From Dorea sp. 5-2 (GTDB lineage Bacteria; Bacillota; Clostridia; Lachnospirales; Lachnospiraceae): a stretch of DNA of 64,000 nucleotides. Position numbers and translations under genes: made by a program. This document shows, piece after piece, positions 8,595-17,805 of this stretch. Below the pieces are notes generated by a model. The model was not told where the DNA came from, searched no databases, and was given only the letters and a program-made list of their open reading frames with translations. Location of the stretch: assembly GCF_000403455.2 (NCBI RefSeq), contig NZ_KE159759.1:123661-187660 (forward strand), in the 5' to 3' direction. Position 1 is the stretch's first letter. Each line of letters begins with the position of its first letter.

Positions 8595-9464
8595 ATGGAA
8601 TATCAGATCAGACAATTATCTCTTTATGCCGAAGATATCCTTAAGAATCTTACATCCGGAACCGTACATTCCGTATACCGGCGCACGATCAATCTTACGG
8701 ACGGGAAACAGATCCTTGCCCTGCAGGCAGAGGGTTCGCCCCTGTCCCCCATAAGCCTGATCTTAGATCTATCCGCCAAGGATATGGAAGCTTTATCCGT
8801 CAAAGCAGGCGATAAGGCAATCTTCGCAGACGGCGGCATCCATCTTCCCTGCCCCGCCGCATCCCACCGTCCGGCTTATCACTTCACCAGCCTGGATGCG
8901 AAACGATACGGCCTTACATTAACCGGATCCCTTGACCCTGCGTCTTTATCGGCTCTTGCCCGCCACATCCGGACCGCATTATCCCTTGCCGGCACCGGTG
9001 GATTCGCCGTACTGTTCCAAGACGAGAAACAGGACACAGAGAGCCTCTCTCTTATCCTCCTTGCCGCACAGAATCATATCCTGCACAGCAGGGAGCTGTA
9101 CCTCCATGGGAATTACCAGGATGCCGCTCTCACACTCTCGCAGCTTCTGGGACTAGGCACCGGCCTGACTCCAAGCGGAGACGACTTCCTGTGCGGCGTG
9201 CTGGCAGGCAGCATCCTCACCGGAAAGGACCAACACCCATTCACGGGTTACCTGAAATCCGAGATCGCACGCCGGCTGTCCGACACCATCGACATAAGCG
9301 CCGCCTTCCTCTCCTGCGCTCTTAAAGGTGAATTCAGCCTCCAAGTCAAAAGCCTTCTTAAGCTCCCGGCTCCCGAAGAACTCCTCGCCTCCTTTCAGGA
9401 GATTGGACACTCCTCCGGAACCGACACCCTATGCGGCATTCTCTGGAGCCTTTGGCACAATTAA
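8595..9464 (+). CDS. allH: DUF2877 protein, AllH-like component of oxamate carbamoyltransferase
   Basis: A 289-residue protein carrying the DUF2877 signature LLGLGTGLTPSGDDFLCGVL near residues 187-206. In E. coli the DUF2877 protein YlbF (AllH) works with FdrA (AllF) and YlbE (AllG) to convert oxalurate to oxamate and carbamoyl phosphate. GGAGG lies 7 bases before the ATG. It is transcribed away from the ureide operon. No allF, allG or carbamate kinase is in the window, so these are elsewhere (perhaps beyond allD) or this protein acts alone. Confidence 0.75.
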   Translation: MEYQIRQLSLYAEDILKNLTSGTVHSVYRRTINLTDGKQILALQAEGSPLSPISLILDLSAKDMEALSVKAGDKAIFADGGIHLPCPAASHRPAYHFTSLDAKRYGLTLTGSLDPASLSALARHIRTALSLAGTGGFAVLFQDEKQDTESLSLILLAAQNHILHSRELYLHGNYQDAALTLSQLLGLGTGLTPSGDDFLCGVLAGSILTGKDQHPFTGYLKSEIARRLSDTIDISAAFLSCALKGEFSLQVKSLLKLPAPEELLASFQEIGHSSGTDTLCGILWSLWHN

Positions 9465-9477
9465 TATAAAAAAGCGA

Positions 9478-9528
9478 AAAGGAGAATTATCTTACTGCTA
9501 TAAAAGCTCCGTCCGACAATTCTCCTTT
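9478..9528. terminator. Bidirectional hairpin between allH and etfA
   Basis: An 11-bp stem AAAGGAGAATT/AATTCTCCTTT (9478-9488 and 9518-9528) lies between convergent genes. On the minus strand it is followed by TTCGCTTTTTTA, so it is a better terminator for etfBA. Confidence 0.7.
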
Positions 9529-9577
9529 CCCCATCTATATCGCCATATTCTCTAACATATCAGAGAGCCCCCGTCTC

Positions 9578-10561
9578 CTAGAGGGAGAGGTAATTCTCCA
9601 AAACATCCTTCAGATCAGCCGTGATCCCGTAATCTGCAACGCCGAAGATCGCTGCGTCTTCATCTGTATTCACCGCCACAAATAACTTGGTATCTTTGAT
9701 ACCCTCTGTATGCTGGATCGCTCCGGATACGCCAAAGGAGATACAGATCTTCGGACGGATGGTAAGTCCGGTCTGTCCGATCTGGTGATTGAACGGGATC
9801 ATCTCAGAATCCACCATCGGCCTTGTTCCGCCGATCGCTCCGCCTACCTTCTCGGCAAACTTCTCAAGCAGTGCAAAGTTATCATCCTCAAGGACTCCTC
9901 TTCCGCCGACTACTACTACCTCGGCTCCAAGGATGCTTCCCGTCTCGTTCTCCGCTTCAACTTCCTCGATGATCTCAATCCTGGAATCACCGACCTTGAT
10001 ATCATCCAAATATTCGATCTTCGCCGTGCCGCCTTCTGCTTCCTCCTGCGGAGTATATACGCCCGGCCTTACCGTCATCATCTGCGGATAATATCCGTCT
10101 CTGGTGATAATCGTCACGAATACATTCTCGCCGAATGACGGCTTATTCTGCTTGATATAATAAGAACCGTCTTCCTTCGTTCCTACCAGGACCTCCGTAC
10201 AGTCTGCCGTCAGTCCGCAGCCGAGCTTCATCGCCACTCTCGAGAAGATGGAACGCCCCTCCGGAGTCGCAGGGATCAGGACGCTTGACGGGTCGATCTT
10301 CTTAAGCATCTCGGCGATCGCCTGGCTTACGGCGTCGTCCTGCTGTGAGCAGTCGCGTCCAGCCTTGACGGCATAGATCTCTTCCACGCCTAATTTATCA
10401 AGTTCAGCAACGATACCTTCTGTCTCCTGTGCAAGAACAACCGCCTGGATCTTCTCCCCCGTCGTCTTCTTTATCTCCTTTGCCGCTGAAACCAGTTCTG
10501 CAGCTACCGGCTCTAATTTACCCTTATAACTTTCTGCATAAACACAAATTCCATTAGCCAT
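9578..10561 (-). CDS. etfA: Electron transfer flavoprotein alpha subunit
   Basis: A 327-residue EtfA. The C-terminal FAD domain shows GGTRPMVDSEMIPFNHQIGQ and TIRPKICISFGVSGAIQH (about residues 244-290). With EtfB it accepts electrons from a flavoprotein dehydrogenase. The start at 10561 was chosen for the AAGGAAAG site upstream; EtfB ends 4 bp before it. The only dehydrogenase in this operon is the DAO-family protein at 11399-12559, its probable electron donor. No acyl-CoA dehydrogenase is nearby, so a role in fatty-acid oxidation is less likely. Confidence 0.92.
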   Translation of the reverse strand: MANGICVYAESYKGKLEPVAAELVSAAKEIKKTTGEKIQAVVLAQETEGIVAELDKLGVEEIYAVKAGRDCSQQDDAVSQAIAEMLKKIDPSSVLIPATPEGRSIFSRVAMKLGCGLTADCTEVLVGTKEDGSYYIKQNKPSFGENVFVTIITRDGYYPQMMTVRPGVYTPQEEAEGGTAKIEYLDDIKVGDSRIEIIEEVEAENETGSILGAEVVVVGGRGVLEDDNFALLEKFAEKVGGAIGGTRPMVDSEMIPFNHQIGQTGLTIRPKICISFGVSGAIQHTEGIKDTKLFVAVNTDEDAAIFGVADYGITADLKDVLENYLSL

Positions 10562-10565
10562 AGGT

Positions 10566-11357
10566 CTACTTTCCTTTCTCCTCTTCAATCAGATCCTTAA
10601 GCTTCTTCGCAAGCTCTGCCGCCGTTCCTTCCAGCATAGTCGCCTTTCTTCCCGCTTTCGGTGAGAAGGAATCCACAACCGTCGTAGGGGAACCTGCGAT
10701 ACCAACCTCCTCAAGCGGAAGTCCAAGATCCGCATTGGTGTAAGTCGCAAGCGGCTTCGTCTTTGCCGCACGTTTTGAGCGCAGTGTCGCAAGACGCGGC
10801 TCATTACAGCCAAAGTTAAATGATATCATCGCCGGAAGCGCGCACTTGATGCTCAGTTTCTTGTCATGGAACTTCTTCACTGCCACGATCTTATCCGCTT
10901 CCGCCTCGTCATATTTGATCCCCTGCGCCTCTACCACATGAGGAATATCAAGACATTCCGCAACCATCGCGCCTACCTGTCCGGTTGCGCCGTCCGCAGA
11001 CAAAGCGCCGCCTAAGATCAGGTCGAACTCTCCGTATTTTTTGATCGCTGCCGCAAGCGGCTTCGCTGTCGCAACCGTATCTCCGCCTGCCAAAGCCCTG
11101 TCCGTAACCAGACAGGATTCGTCGCATCCAAGCGCCATAGCGTCCCTGAGCGCCTTCTCTGCGTCCGGCGGTCCCATGGTGAACACGACAACCTTTCCGC
11201 CTGTCTGCTCCTTCAAAAGCATAGCCTCCTCGATCGCGTTCAGATCCGCCGGGTTTACCATACCTTCTGAACTTGCACGCACCAGTGCATGAGTCTCCGG
11301 ATCCACGGATACATCGTTTGAAACCGGAACCTGTTTAATAAGAACTGCTATATTCAT
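10566..11357 (-). CDS. etfB: Electron transfer flavoprotein beta subunit
   Basis: A 263-residue EtfB with the usual N-terminus (MNIAVLIKQVPVS), NPADLNAIEEAMLLKE near 36-51, GCDESCLVTDRALAGGDTVATAK near 77-99 and the GALSADGATGQVG loop near 117-129. GGAGG lies upstream of the ATG. It sits between the DAO-family gene and etfA. Whether this EtfAB bifurcates electrons cannot be judged by eye. Confidence 0.92.
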   Translation of the reverse strand: MNIAVLIKQVPVSNDVSVDPETHALVRASSEGMVNPADLNAIEEAMLLKEQTGGKVVVFTMGPPDAEKALRDAMALGCDESCLVTDRALAGGDTVATAKPLAAAIKKYGEFDLILGGALSADGATGQVGAMVAECLDIPHVVEAQGIKYDEAEADKIVAVKKFHDKKLSIKCALPAMISFNFGCNEPRLATLRSKRAAKTKPLATYTNADLGLPLEEVGIAGSPTTVVDSFSPKAGRKATMLEGTAAELAKKLKDLIEEEKGK

Positions 11358-11398
11358 GGTTTCCTCCTGAATTATTTTCTATCAATTATCCGTTACTC

Positions 11399-12559
11399 TT
11401 ACAGAAGACGCTTGAACGCCCAGTTCTCCAGCAGCGGTGTGCTCTCGCCGCGCATGATAAGCTTCGCCAGATCGCGGGTTGCAGCAGGCGCTTCGATGAC
11501 GCCGTTTCCGCCGTATCCTGTAGAAAGCATATAACCTTCAACCGGAGTCTCGCCCAGGATCGGCCAGAAGTCCTTCGGCTCTGCACGGTAGGATAACCAG
11601 GAGGATACCAGACCGCTGTCTACGATTCCAGGAACCTTCGCCTCTAACTGATCAAGCAGGAAGTCGATGAAGTAATCATCTGTTCCGCCTGTCGCCGGCA
11701 GCTTATCCGGATCCCACTGCCCTGCATGCATCGGATTATTAAGATCCATGGATAAATGAGACTTGCAGATGAAGATGTTATCTCCGGCACGTAATCCGTA
11801 GAATTCAGGATATTTCAGTACAGGGAAGGTATAGTCAAGCTTCTTTCCCGGAGGACATAAGAAGAAAGCTTCTGCCTTGGTATGCCAGATCGGAACGTCT
11901 AAGCCTACCATCTCGCCAGTAAACTTACTCCATGGCCCGGTACAGTCTACAACTACGTCAAATTCATAATCCTGTCCGTCGTCTGTCTTAAGCCCTTTCA
12001 CCTTCTTGTCCTCTACGACAACCTCCGTCACCTTCACACCGGTCTTAACAACGACGCCATTTTTCTGAGCCTTCTTGGCATACGTATTGGAGATCATAGT
12101 TCCGTCAAAATATCCGTCGTCCGCAGTATAGCCTGCTCCAAGAATATTATCCGTAGAGATGTCTGGCAGGATCTCTTTGATGCGGTCTTTGTCTGTGATG
12201 TACTCGCCTGTGTAGCCTGCTGCCTTCGCAAGGGCGATACCGGTCTTGATCACCTTCTCAACTTCCTCGTTGGTAGCTACAACCAGCGTACCGGTCTTAT
12301 CAAAGCCTGCGCTTCCCTTCTCTTCTTCTTCCATCTTCAGATAGGACTCGAAACCATAAAGTCTTACGTCCCAGTATCTGTTCTTTAAAGAATCGTCGAA
12401 CAGACAAACCGTACCTGCTGATTTCGCTGTAGAAGCTCCTCCGATCGTATCCTTCTCAAATACAACCACTTCTGCTTCTCCGTCATAGAGGCTCAAATGA
12501 TAAGCCAGTGCTGCTCCGGAGATACCTCCGCCGATGATACCGATTTTTTTCTTTGCCAT
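11399..12559 (-). CDS. FAD-dependent oxidoreductase, DAO (glycine/sarcosine/D-amino-acid oxidase) family
   Basis: A 386-residue flavoprotein with an N-terminal Rossmann motif GIIGGGISGAALAYHL near residues 7-22 and the C-terminal FAD segment PILGETPVEGYMLSTGYGGNGV near 335-356, typical of the DAO fold (sarcosine, glycine or N-methyl-amino-acid oxidation). AGAAGGAAGG lies 8 bases before the ATG. It is placed between the M20 ureido-hydrolase and etfBA, so it probably oxidises an amine or amino acid released by the hydrolase and passes electrons to Etf instead of oxygen, fitting an anaerobe. The substrate is inference. Confidence 0.8.
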   Translation of the reverse strand: MAKKKIGIIGGGISGAALAYHLSLYDGEAEVVVFEKDTIGGASTAKSAGTVCLFDDSLKNRYWDVRLYGFESYLKMEEEEKGSAGFDKTGTLVVATNEEVEKVIKTGIALAKAAGYTGEYITDKDRIKEILPDISTDNILGAGYTADDGYFDGTMISNTYAKKAQKNGVVVKTGVKVTEVVVEDKKVKGLKTDDGQDYEFDVVVDCTGPWSKFTGEMVGLDVPIWHTKAEAFFLCPPGKKLDYTFPVLKYPEFYGLRAGDNIFICKSHLSMDLNNPMHAGQWDPDKLPATGGTDDYFIDFLLDQLEAKVPGIVDSGLVSSWLSYRAEPKDFWPILGETPVEGYMLSTGYGGNGVIEAPAATRDLAKLIMRGESTPLLENWAFKRLL

Positions 12560-12676
12560 AGTGATTACCTTCCTTCTTTTATTATTTAACATGGGATAAG
12601 CGGCAAGACACTGTCCGTTTTTGCATCGCGTCTCCATGCTATATGCCTATGATCTGTCAATGATCTATACTTTTAT

Positions 12677-13909
12677 CTACTTATCTACATTTAGAACAGT
12701 CTGAAGCAAAACGTTGCATCCGTTCTGAATATCTCCGTCTTCTGTAAATTCATACCTGGAATGGCTGATTCCTTTCTCACTGGGGACGAAGATCATCCCA
12801 GTGGGGAACACGCTGGTCATGATCAGCGAATCATGGAACGCGCCGCTTGGGATCACACTGTAGTCGATACCCAGTTCCTTCACCGCCTGCTCCACGCTTC
12901 CCTTCACCCACTCGGACATCGGCGCCGGTTCATGGAAGGATGTAGGAACAAATGTATGGGAAACCCCGTATTTCTCACAGATCCCCTCCAGAGACTCCCT
13001 AAGCTTCTCTTCGATCCGCTTCATAAGCTTTGCATCCTGATCCCGGATCTCCAGGCTGAACGTGCAGGTTCCCGGAATTACATTGACGGAGTGCGGCGTT
13101 ACCTTGATCGTGCCTACGGTTGCAACCGTAAATTCATTGCCGTATTCTGCCGTGATCTTTGGTATCTTGTTGATAAATCCCGCCGCAGCTACAAGCGCGT
13201 CCTTACGGTCTGCCATTGCCGTGCTTCCGGCATGGTTCGCCTCACCGGCCACAGTGACGTCGTAACGGTTCACCCCTGCAATGGAGGATACCACTCCGAC
13301 TGAGGTCTTCGTCTTATACAATCTTGCTCCCTGTTCTACATGGAGCTCTATAAAACAATGAACAGAAGAAGGATCCTTCGCTGCCTTGAGCATGTCCTTG
13401 CAGGTAATGCCATAAGACTCCATGACCTTACCTCTCTCTTCTCCGTAGATATCTAATTCCGAATCGCTGACATCCGGATCCTGTCCGCAGATCGCGCTGC
13501 TTCCGGTAAGCCCTTTACCAAAACGGAACCCCTCTTCATCGGTAAATACGATCACCTCGATAGGATGCCTCGGAACATATCCTTCCTCCCGGAATGTCTC
13601 GCAGACCTCTAGCCCGCCTACGCATCCAAGGACTCCGTCATACCTCCCGCCGTCCGGCACAGTGTCCAGATGAGATCCCATGAGGATCGCCGGAAGACTG
13701 CTATCCTGCCCTTCCATACGTGCGATCAGATTGCCTGCCTCGTCCACCCGGCACGTCATGCCCAAGCCTTCCGCCCAGGAGGCAAAGAGCTTTCTTCCTT
13801 TTACATCTTCTGCCGAAAATGCCATTCGCGTAAAGGTTCCGTCTTCCTTCTTTCCGCATTGGTAGATCTCCTCTAATCGGGAGACAACTCTTTTCCCGTT
13901 TGCTTTCAT
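12677..13909 (-). CDS. allC: M20-family allantoate amidohydrolase / N-carbamoyl-amino-acid hydrolase
   Basis: A 410-residue M20 metallo-amidase. Metal residues: GSHLDTVPDGGRYDG near 77-91 (His, Asp), TDEEGFRF near 123 (Glu), ELHVEQG near 187 (His) and SGAFHDS near 358 (His). AllC proteins remove the ureido group of allantoate to give ureidoglycine; close relatives hydrolyse N-carbamoyl amino acids. The ATG at 13909 has AGGAGG 14 bases upstream, longer than usual, so the start could differ slightly. It heads the operon with the DAO-family flavoprotein and EtfBA instead of lying beside allE. Either activity would fit. Confidence 0.78.
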   Translation of the reverse strand: MKANGKRVVSRLEEIYQCGKKEDGTFTRMAFSAEDVKGRKLFASWAEGLGMTCRVDEAGNLIARMEGQDSSLPAILMGSHLDTVPDGGRYDGVLGCVGGLEVCETFREEGYVPRHPIEVIVFTDEEGFRFGKGLTGSSAICGQDPDVSDSELDIYGEERGKVMESYGITCKDMLKAAKDPSSVHCFIELHVEQGARLYKTKTSVGVVSSIAGVNRYDVTVAGEANHAGSTAMADRKDALVAAAGFINKIPKITAEYGNEFTVATVGTIKVTPHSVNVIPGTCTFSLEIRDQDAKLMKRIEEKLRESLEGICEKYGVSHTFVPTSFHEPAPMSEWVKGSVEQAVKELGIDYSVIPSGAFHDSLIMTSVFPTGMIFVPSEKGISHSRYEFTEDGDIQNGCNVLLQTVLNVDK

Positions 13910-14076
13910 AATTACAACCAATTCCTCCTTTCACAACTCATTATTCAGCATAATCTACAAATCCACATATTAGCTTATAGATATATTGCACAAATACCAT
14001 CTCGCTGACTTATAAATATTGTCTATAGTTCACATTATAGATAAATATTTAACGATAAGCATTGGAGAAACAGGAT

Positions 14077-14123
14077 AAAAAAAGAGATATTCTTTATCCG
14101 TTTTGGACAAAAACTATCTCTTT
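14077..14123 (-). terminator. Rho-independent terminator of pucR
   Basis: On the minus strand AAAGAGATA pairs with TATCTCTTT (14081-14089 and 14115-14123) and is followed by a run of T. Confidence 0.75.
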
Positions 14124-14128
14124 CGTAT

Positions 14129-15817
14129 CTATCTCTCCATATTCCCGATCATTTTATAGACGATCAACCCGATCCTGACCGCCAGGACTTCGCTTGGGTT
14201 GTTAAAATCAATCCCCGTGATCCCGGAGATCCGTTCAATCCGGTACGCCGCCGTCTTATAGTGTACAAAAAGATCCTGCGCCGTCTTCGTAAGATTCTGG
14301 TTCCGATCCAGATAGGTGTTCAAGGTCAGGATCAGCTCCTGTCTCTGCTGTTTCTTATAATGAAGAAGCTTCTGCAGCGACTCCGGTATATACTCATAGA
14401 GCTCCTTCGTACTATTGACTTTGCACAACAGCTTGAATAATCCCATATCCGAGAAAAAGACGATCCGGGAGTCATACTCTGCATTCTGCTCTTCGAATAT
14501 TCCGATGAATTCCAGAGAATCCCCCGCCTCCTTGTAGCTGTCCGAGATACCGGCGACGCCTTTTACTTCCTTCCCCACGCCGGCTCTTACCCGAAGCCCC
14601 TTGTTCTTCTGGATGACCCGCTTCTGGATCCTCTCCACCGTCGCCTTTAACTCCCTGCGGTATTCCTCCTGCTTCTGATCCTGCCGGATCTGCTGGATAA
14701 CGATCACCTTGTCTACGTCATTCCTGACTCTGACCTCTTCGAATTCATTCAGGATCGCATCCCGCAGGATACTGTCATATTTGTATTTTTCATTCAGCTT
14801 CTCGTATTCTCCCGCATTCTCATTCCATATCTTGAATATCAGCACGCGGTAATCTGCTTCCAACGGAATCCCAAGATGCCTGACTGCCCGGTCAAACTCG
14901 ATCGGCGAATGTATCTTTCCTTTCAGCAGCTGCGTGATGATATCATTCTGGAATTTCTCCTCCAGCTCTTCCACCGAGTGCTGGCGGTACAACTCCTGCC
15001 GCAGCGCAGTCACCGCATTCTCGACCGCGATATCGTCCATATCCCCCCATGCGCCATTCGATGCCGTGACTACCAGATACATGCTCCTGTTGTACATAGC
15101 CCTCCACTTCACAAGATACTGTACGCACGCCTTCCCATCCTCTTCTTCCAACACCGTCATCTGTTTCAGATATGTATAATTGGAATAGAACGGCGGATGA
15201 TATTCCTCAATCTGCTTTGATATCGTCAAATGCGGTATGCAGCCTTCGGTCCCGGCAAGATAATCCTTATTCTGATTGAAAAGAGCTATCGGATTGCCGA
15301 TCATCTTTTCCAGGACATCCAGGATCTTACGGATGCTGTCCTGTGCGGAGCGAAAGGAAAAGGATAATGCCGTGAAATTATCGTATGTAGTCTTAAAGTA
15401 CTTAAGCTGCTTCACTTCCTCATTAAAAAGCTGCTCCAGGATCGGTTTTAAGATCTCCCGAAAAGACAGTTCAAAAGCGACCTCCAGAACCGGAACCGAG
15501 AACTCCTCTGCAAATTTCAGAATAAACCTTACCTTCTCCTCAATATCATCCACATCGCCTCCGCGCTTAATGACGATGGCGCTGACTCTCTTCATCGCCA
15601 GCTGTCTGAAATACCCGTCAAACTCCTCCATCGTGCATGCCTGGAATGCGTAAAACCTTGTCAGCAATACCTCCCCGCCGTTGATAAACCGGACAATATC
15701 AGGAGCTTCTATGATCGTAGCGCCCTGTATCTCATTATCAAGACCTGCTTCTCCGCCCAGAAGCTTTGCTCTGCTAAAGATATGAAGCTTCAGCATGTCC
15801 CTTACACGAAATGCCAT
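14129..15817 (-). CDS. pucR: PucR-family transcriptional regulator
   Basis: A 562-residue regulator with an N-terminal PucR ligand domain (about residues 6-130, including APDIVRFINGGEVLLTR), a central GGDEF-like/CdaR segment and a C-terminal helix-turn-helix of the HTH_30 type (about 495-555, LNTYLDRNQNLTKTAQDLFVHYKTAAYRI). PucR in Bacillus activates purine and ureide catabolism in response to allantoin-type metabolites. It lies beside the ureide genes, separated from allC by a terminator. AAGGG sits 7 bases before the ATG at 15817; another ATG two codons upstream is nearly as good. Confidence 0.85.
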   Translation of the reverse strand: MAFRVRDMLKLHIFSRAKLLGGEAGLDNEIQGATIIEAPDIVRFINGGEVLLTRFYAFQACTMEEFDGYFRQLAMKRVSAIVIKRGGDVDDIEEKVRFILKFAEEFSVPVLEVAFELSFREILKPILEQLFNEEVKQLKYFKTTYDNFTALSFSFRSAQDSIRKILDVLEKMIGNPIALFNQNKDYLAGTEGCIPHLTISKQIEEYHPPFYSNYTYLKQMTVLEEEDGKACVQYLVKWRAMYNRSMYLVVTASNGAWGDMDDIAVENAVTALRQELYRQHSVEELEEKFQNDIITQLLKGKIHSPIEFDRAVRHLGIPLEADYRVLIFKIWNENAGEYEKLNEKYKYDSILRDAILNEFEEVRVRNDVDKVIVIQQIRQDQKQEEYRRELKATVERIQKRVIQKNKGLRVRAGVGKEVKGVAGISDSYKEAGDSLEFIGIFEEQNAEYDSRIVFFSDMGLFKLLCKVNSTKELYEYIPESLQKLLHYKKQQRQELILTLNTYLDRNQNLTKTAQDLFVHYKTAAYRIERISGITGIDFNNPSEVLAVRIGLIVYKMIGNMER

Positions 15818-15970
15818 AACCATTCCCTTCTTTCCCTTCTCCCATCGTATTACTATATTTTACCATGGCTTGTAGATTTACTCAACCAGAAAACACGAAA
15901 GAGCCGCATCTACTTATGATACGGCTCCCCATAACATGCCTAAATATGAAAAATCTCGTAATAGTATAAC

Positions 15971-15996
15971 AGGCAGAGCACAAAAATGCTCTGCCT
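15971..15996. terminator. Hairpin downstream of rlmH
   Basis: A 10-bp stem AGGCAGAGCA/TGCTCTGCCT with a 6-base loop. A second imperfect GAGCCG-type hairpin lies near 15899-15925. The 15818-16050 segment holds no gene that I can see; both hairpins probably end rlmH transcription, though U-tracts are weak. Confidence 0.5.
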
Positions 15997-16050
15997 CTAA
16001 TATCTGGCACTTATCCTGTGAACCCGTCTCCGTAGACAGTTCTCTCTCCC

Positions 16051-16530
16051 TTACTTATGATACGGCGCCCCGTTTATGATCCTAAATCCTCTGTAAATCT
16101 GCTCCAGCAGGATCACCCGCATCAGTTGGTGCGGAAATGTCATTCTCGAAAAACTCAGCGCATGATCCGACCTTTTAAGCACCTCTTCTCCCAACCCGAT
16201 CGAACCGCCGATGATAAACACGATATGGCTCTTTCCCTGCACTCCAAGCTCTTTGATCTTATCCGCAAATTCCTCTGACGTGGCCTGCTTTCCCAGGATC
16301 TCCAGCGTGATCACATACGCATCCTCCTTCACTTGCTTTAATATCCGCTCTCCCTCTTTTGCACGCACCTCCGCCTCCTGCGCTTCACTGGCACGCTCCG
16401 CCGTCTTCTCATCCGCCACCTCTATGATCTCTAATTTACAATATTTACCCAGACGCTTCGCGTATTCCGCAACAGCGTCTCTTAGATACTTCTCCTTCAA
16501 CTTTCCAACAGTCACCAAAGTAATCCGCAT
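16051..16530 (-). CDS. rlmH: 23S rRNA pseudouridine-1915 N3-methyltransferase
   Basis: A 159-residue SPOUT methyltransferase that methylates pseudouridine 1915 in helix 69 of 23S rRNA. Typical residues are the N-terminus MRITLVTVGKLKEKYL, FIIGGSIGLGEEV near 105-117 (SAM-binding knot) and the C-terminal LLEQIYRGFRIINGAPYHK. Full family length. The start at 16530 follows a GGAGGATT site. It is 19 bp downstream of the ZIP transporter gene. Confidence 0.96.
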   Translation of the reverse strand: MRITLVTVGKLKEKYLRDAVAEYAKRLGKYCKLEIIEVADEKTAERASEAQEAEVRAKEGERILKQVKEDAYVITLEILGKQATSEEFADKIKELGVQGKSHIVFIIGGSIGLGEEVLKRSDHALSFSRMTFPHQLMRVILLEQIYRGFRIINGAPYHK

Positions 16531-16549
16531 ACCGGTAATCCTCCCCCTT

Positions 16550-17326
16550 TTATCCAAGCGCAACGTCCAGGATCATCATCAGCACAAACCCTGCCGCAAA
16601 CCCGATCGTCCCGATATTGCTGTGCTCTCCTTCTGCTGACTCTGGCACCAGCTCTTCCACGACCACGTAGATCATTGCTCCCGCCGCAAACGCGAGCAGG
16701 TACGGAAGAACCGGCGTGATATACGCGGCAAGCAGCACCGTGATCCCGCCTGCGATCGGCTCTACGATGCCAGACATAGATCCATACAGAAATGCCCTTC
16801 CCCGCCCTTTTCCTTCGCTCCGTATCGGCAGGGATACGATAAATCCTTCCGGAAGGTTCTGCACGGCGATCCCGATCGCCAGTGCAAACGCCCCTGCAAC
16901 CGTCACATCCGCGTTGCCCGTCAGAAGCCCGGCAAAGACAGCGCCGCTTGATATCCCCTCCGGTATATTGTGGATCGTGACCGCAAGCACAAGCATTGTA
17001 GATTTGTCCAGAACACACCTTGGTCCCTCGATCTCATCGGAACCCACGTGCATATGAGGGATCGCCCGGTCAAGCAGCAGCAGAAAACCAATTCCCAGAA
17101 CAAATCCTAACGCCGCCGGCACAAAGGCGAATTTGCCCATATGATCCGACATATCCATTGCCGGGATCAACAGCGACCACACGGACGCCGCAACCATGAC
17201 GCCTGCCGCAAATCCCAGAAGCGCTTTTTGAATCAAAGGTTTCAGTTCGTTTCTCATGAACAGCACACACGCCGCTCCCATCGTCGTTCCGATAAAAGGA
17301 ATCATAAGTCCCCAAAAAATCATCAT
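16550..17326 (-). CDS. ZIP-family divalent metal transporter
   Basis: A 258-residue membrane protein with about eight transmembrane helices. The ZIP metal-site motifs HNIPEG (about residues 118-123) and QNLPEGF (about 155-161) are present. It imports zinc or related divalent metals, possibly iron, manganese or cobalt. It ends 19 bp before rlmH. Confidence 0.88.
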   Translation of the reverse strand: MMIFWGLMIPFIGTTMGAACVLFMRNELKPLIQKALLGFAAGVMVAASVWSLLIPAMDMSDHMGKFAFVPAALGFVLGIGFLLLLDRAIPHMHVGSDEIEGPRCVLDKSTMLVLAVTIHNIPEGISSGAVFAGLLTGNADVTVAGAFALAIGIAVQNLPEGFIVSLPIRSEGKGRGRAFLYGSMSGIVEPIAGGITVLLAAYITPVLPYLLAFAAGAMIYVVVEELVPESAEGEHSNIGTIGFAAGFVLMMILDVALG

Positions 17327-17448
17327 ATCTATGCTCTCCTATTCCATTTTTGACGAAAGTAAGTATAACATAGATTTCAGGTCCGTCATAGGCTCCGCAT
17401 GATATTTTCTTTATTGAGAAGCACCGGCTGCACCAAAATAATTACTCG

Positions 17449-17646
17449 TTATTTTTCATTCCTATCATCTTTATTTTTTTCATTCCTAGTCAATCCACGA
17501 TAAAGCAGCATGGCACAAACTGCTGATACTGTAGCTGTCGCTGTCTGGTCTAAGTGAATGTCATGCATATTGCAAAACACATTGATGATCATTACAGCAA
17601 TCAATACCGCCGCTGCTACAGCAGCTCCTTTTAATAAATGTTTCAT
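17449..17646 (-). CDS. Small membrane protein, unknown function
   Basis: A 65-residue protein with two hydrophobic segments (about residues 8-27 and 36-52) and a charged tail ending in NEKNKDDRNEK. I do not recognise the family. The ATG at 17646 follows AGGAAG; a TTG seven codons upstream is an alternative. It is divergent from the Agr-like kinase at 17871. It lacks the features of an AgrD peptide precursor, and it is too short for AgrB. Confidence 0.5.
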   Translation of the reverse strand: MKHLLKGAAVAAAVLIAVMIINVFCNMHDIHLDQTATATVSAVCAMLLYRGLTRNEKNKDDRNEK

Positions 17647-17743
17647 AGCTTCCTGTTTCCTTTCCAAAATTAGTTTACCGGGGAATAGTATACCAAAGAA
17701 AACGGTAATTCTTTCAAAACAGTCATGAAGCGCCCCAATCCAT

Positions 17744-17784
17744 GAATAAGTGCGGTTTTCTTTTTACAGAACACGCACTTATTC
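17744..17784. repeat. Inverted repeat upstream of the sensor kinase
   Basis: Perfect 11-base arms GAATAAGTGCG/CGCACTTATTC (17744-17754 and 17774-17784) lie just upstream of the kinase promoter, between divergent genes. It may be a terminator-like hairpin or an operator. Confidence 0.5.
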
Positions 17785-17805
17785 GTCATTTTTGCAAGAG
17801 GGCGG

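Noticed and set aside
14081-14123. TTTTGGACAAAAAC inside a symmetric region considered as a PucR operator
   Set aside because: It is the loop of a clear rho-independent terminator after pucR.
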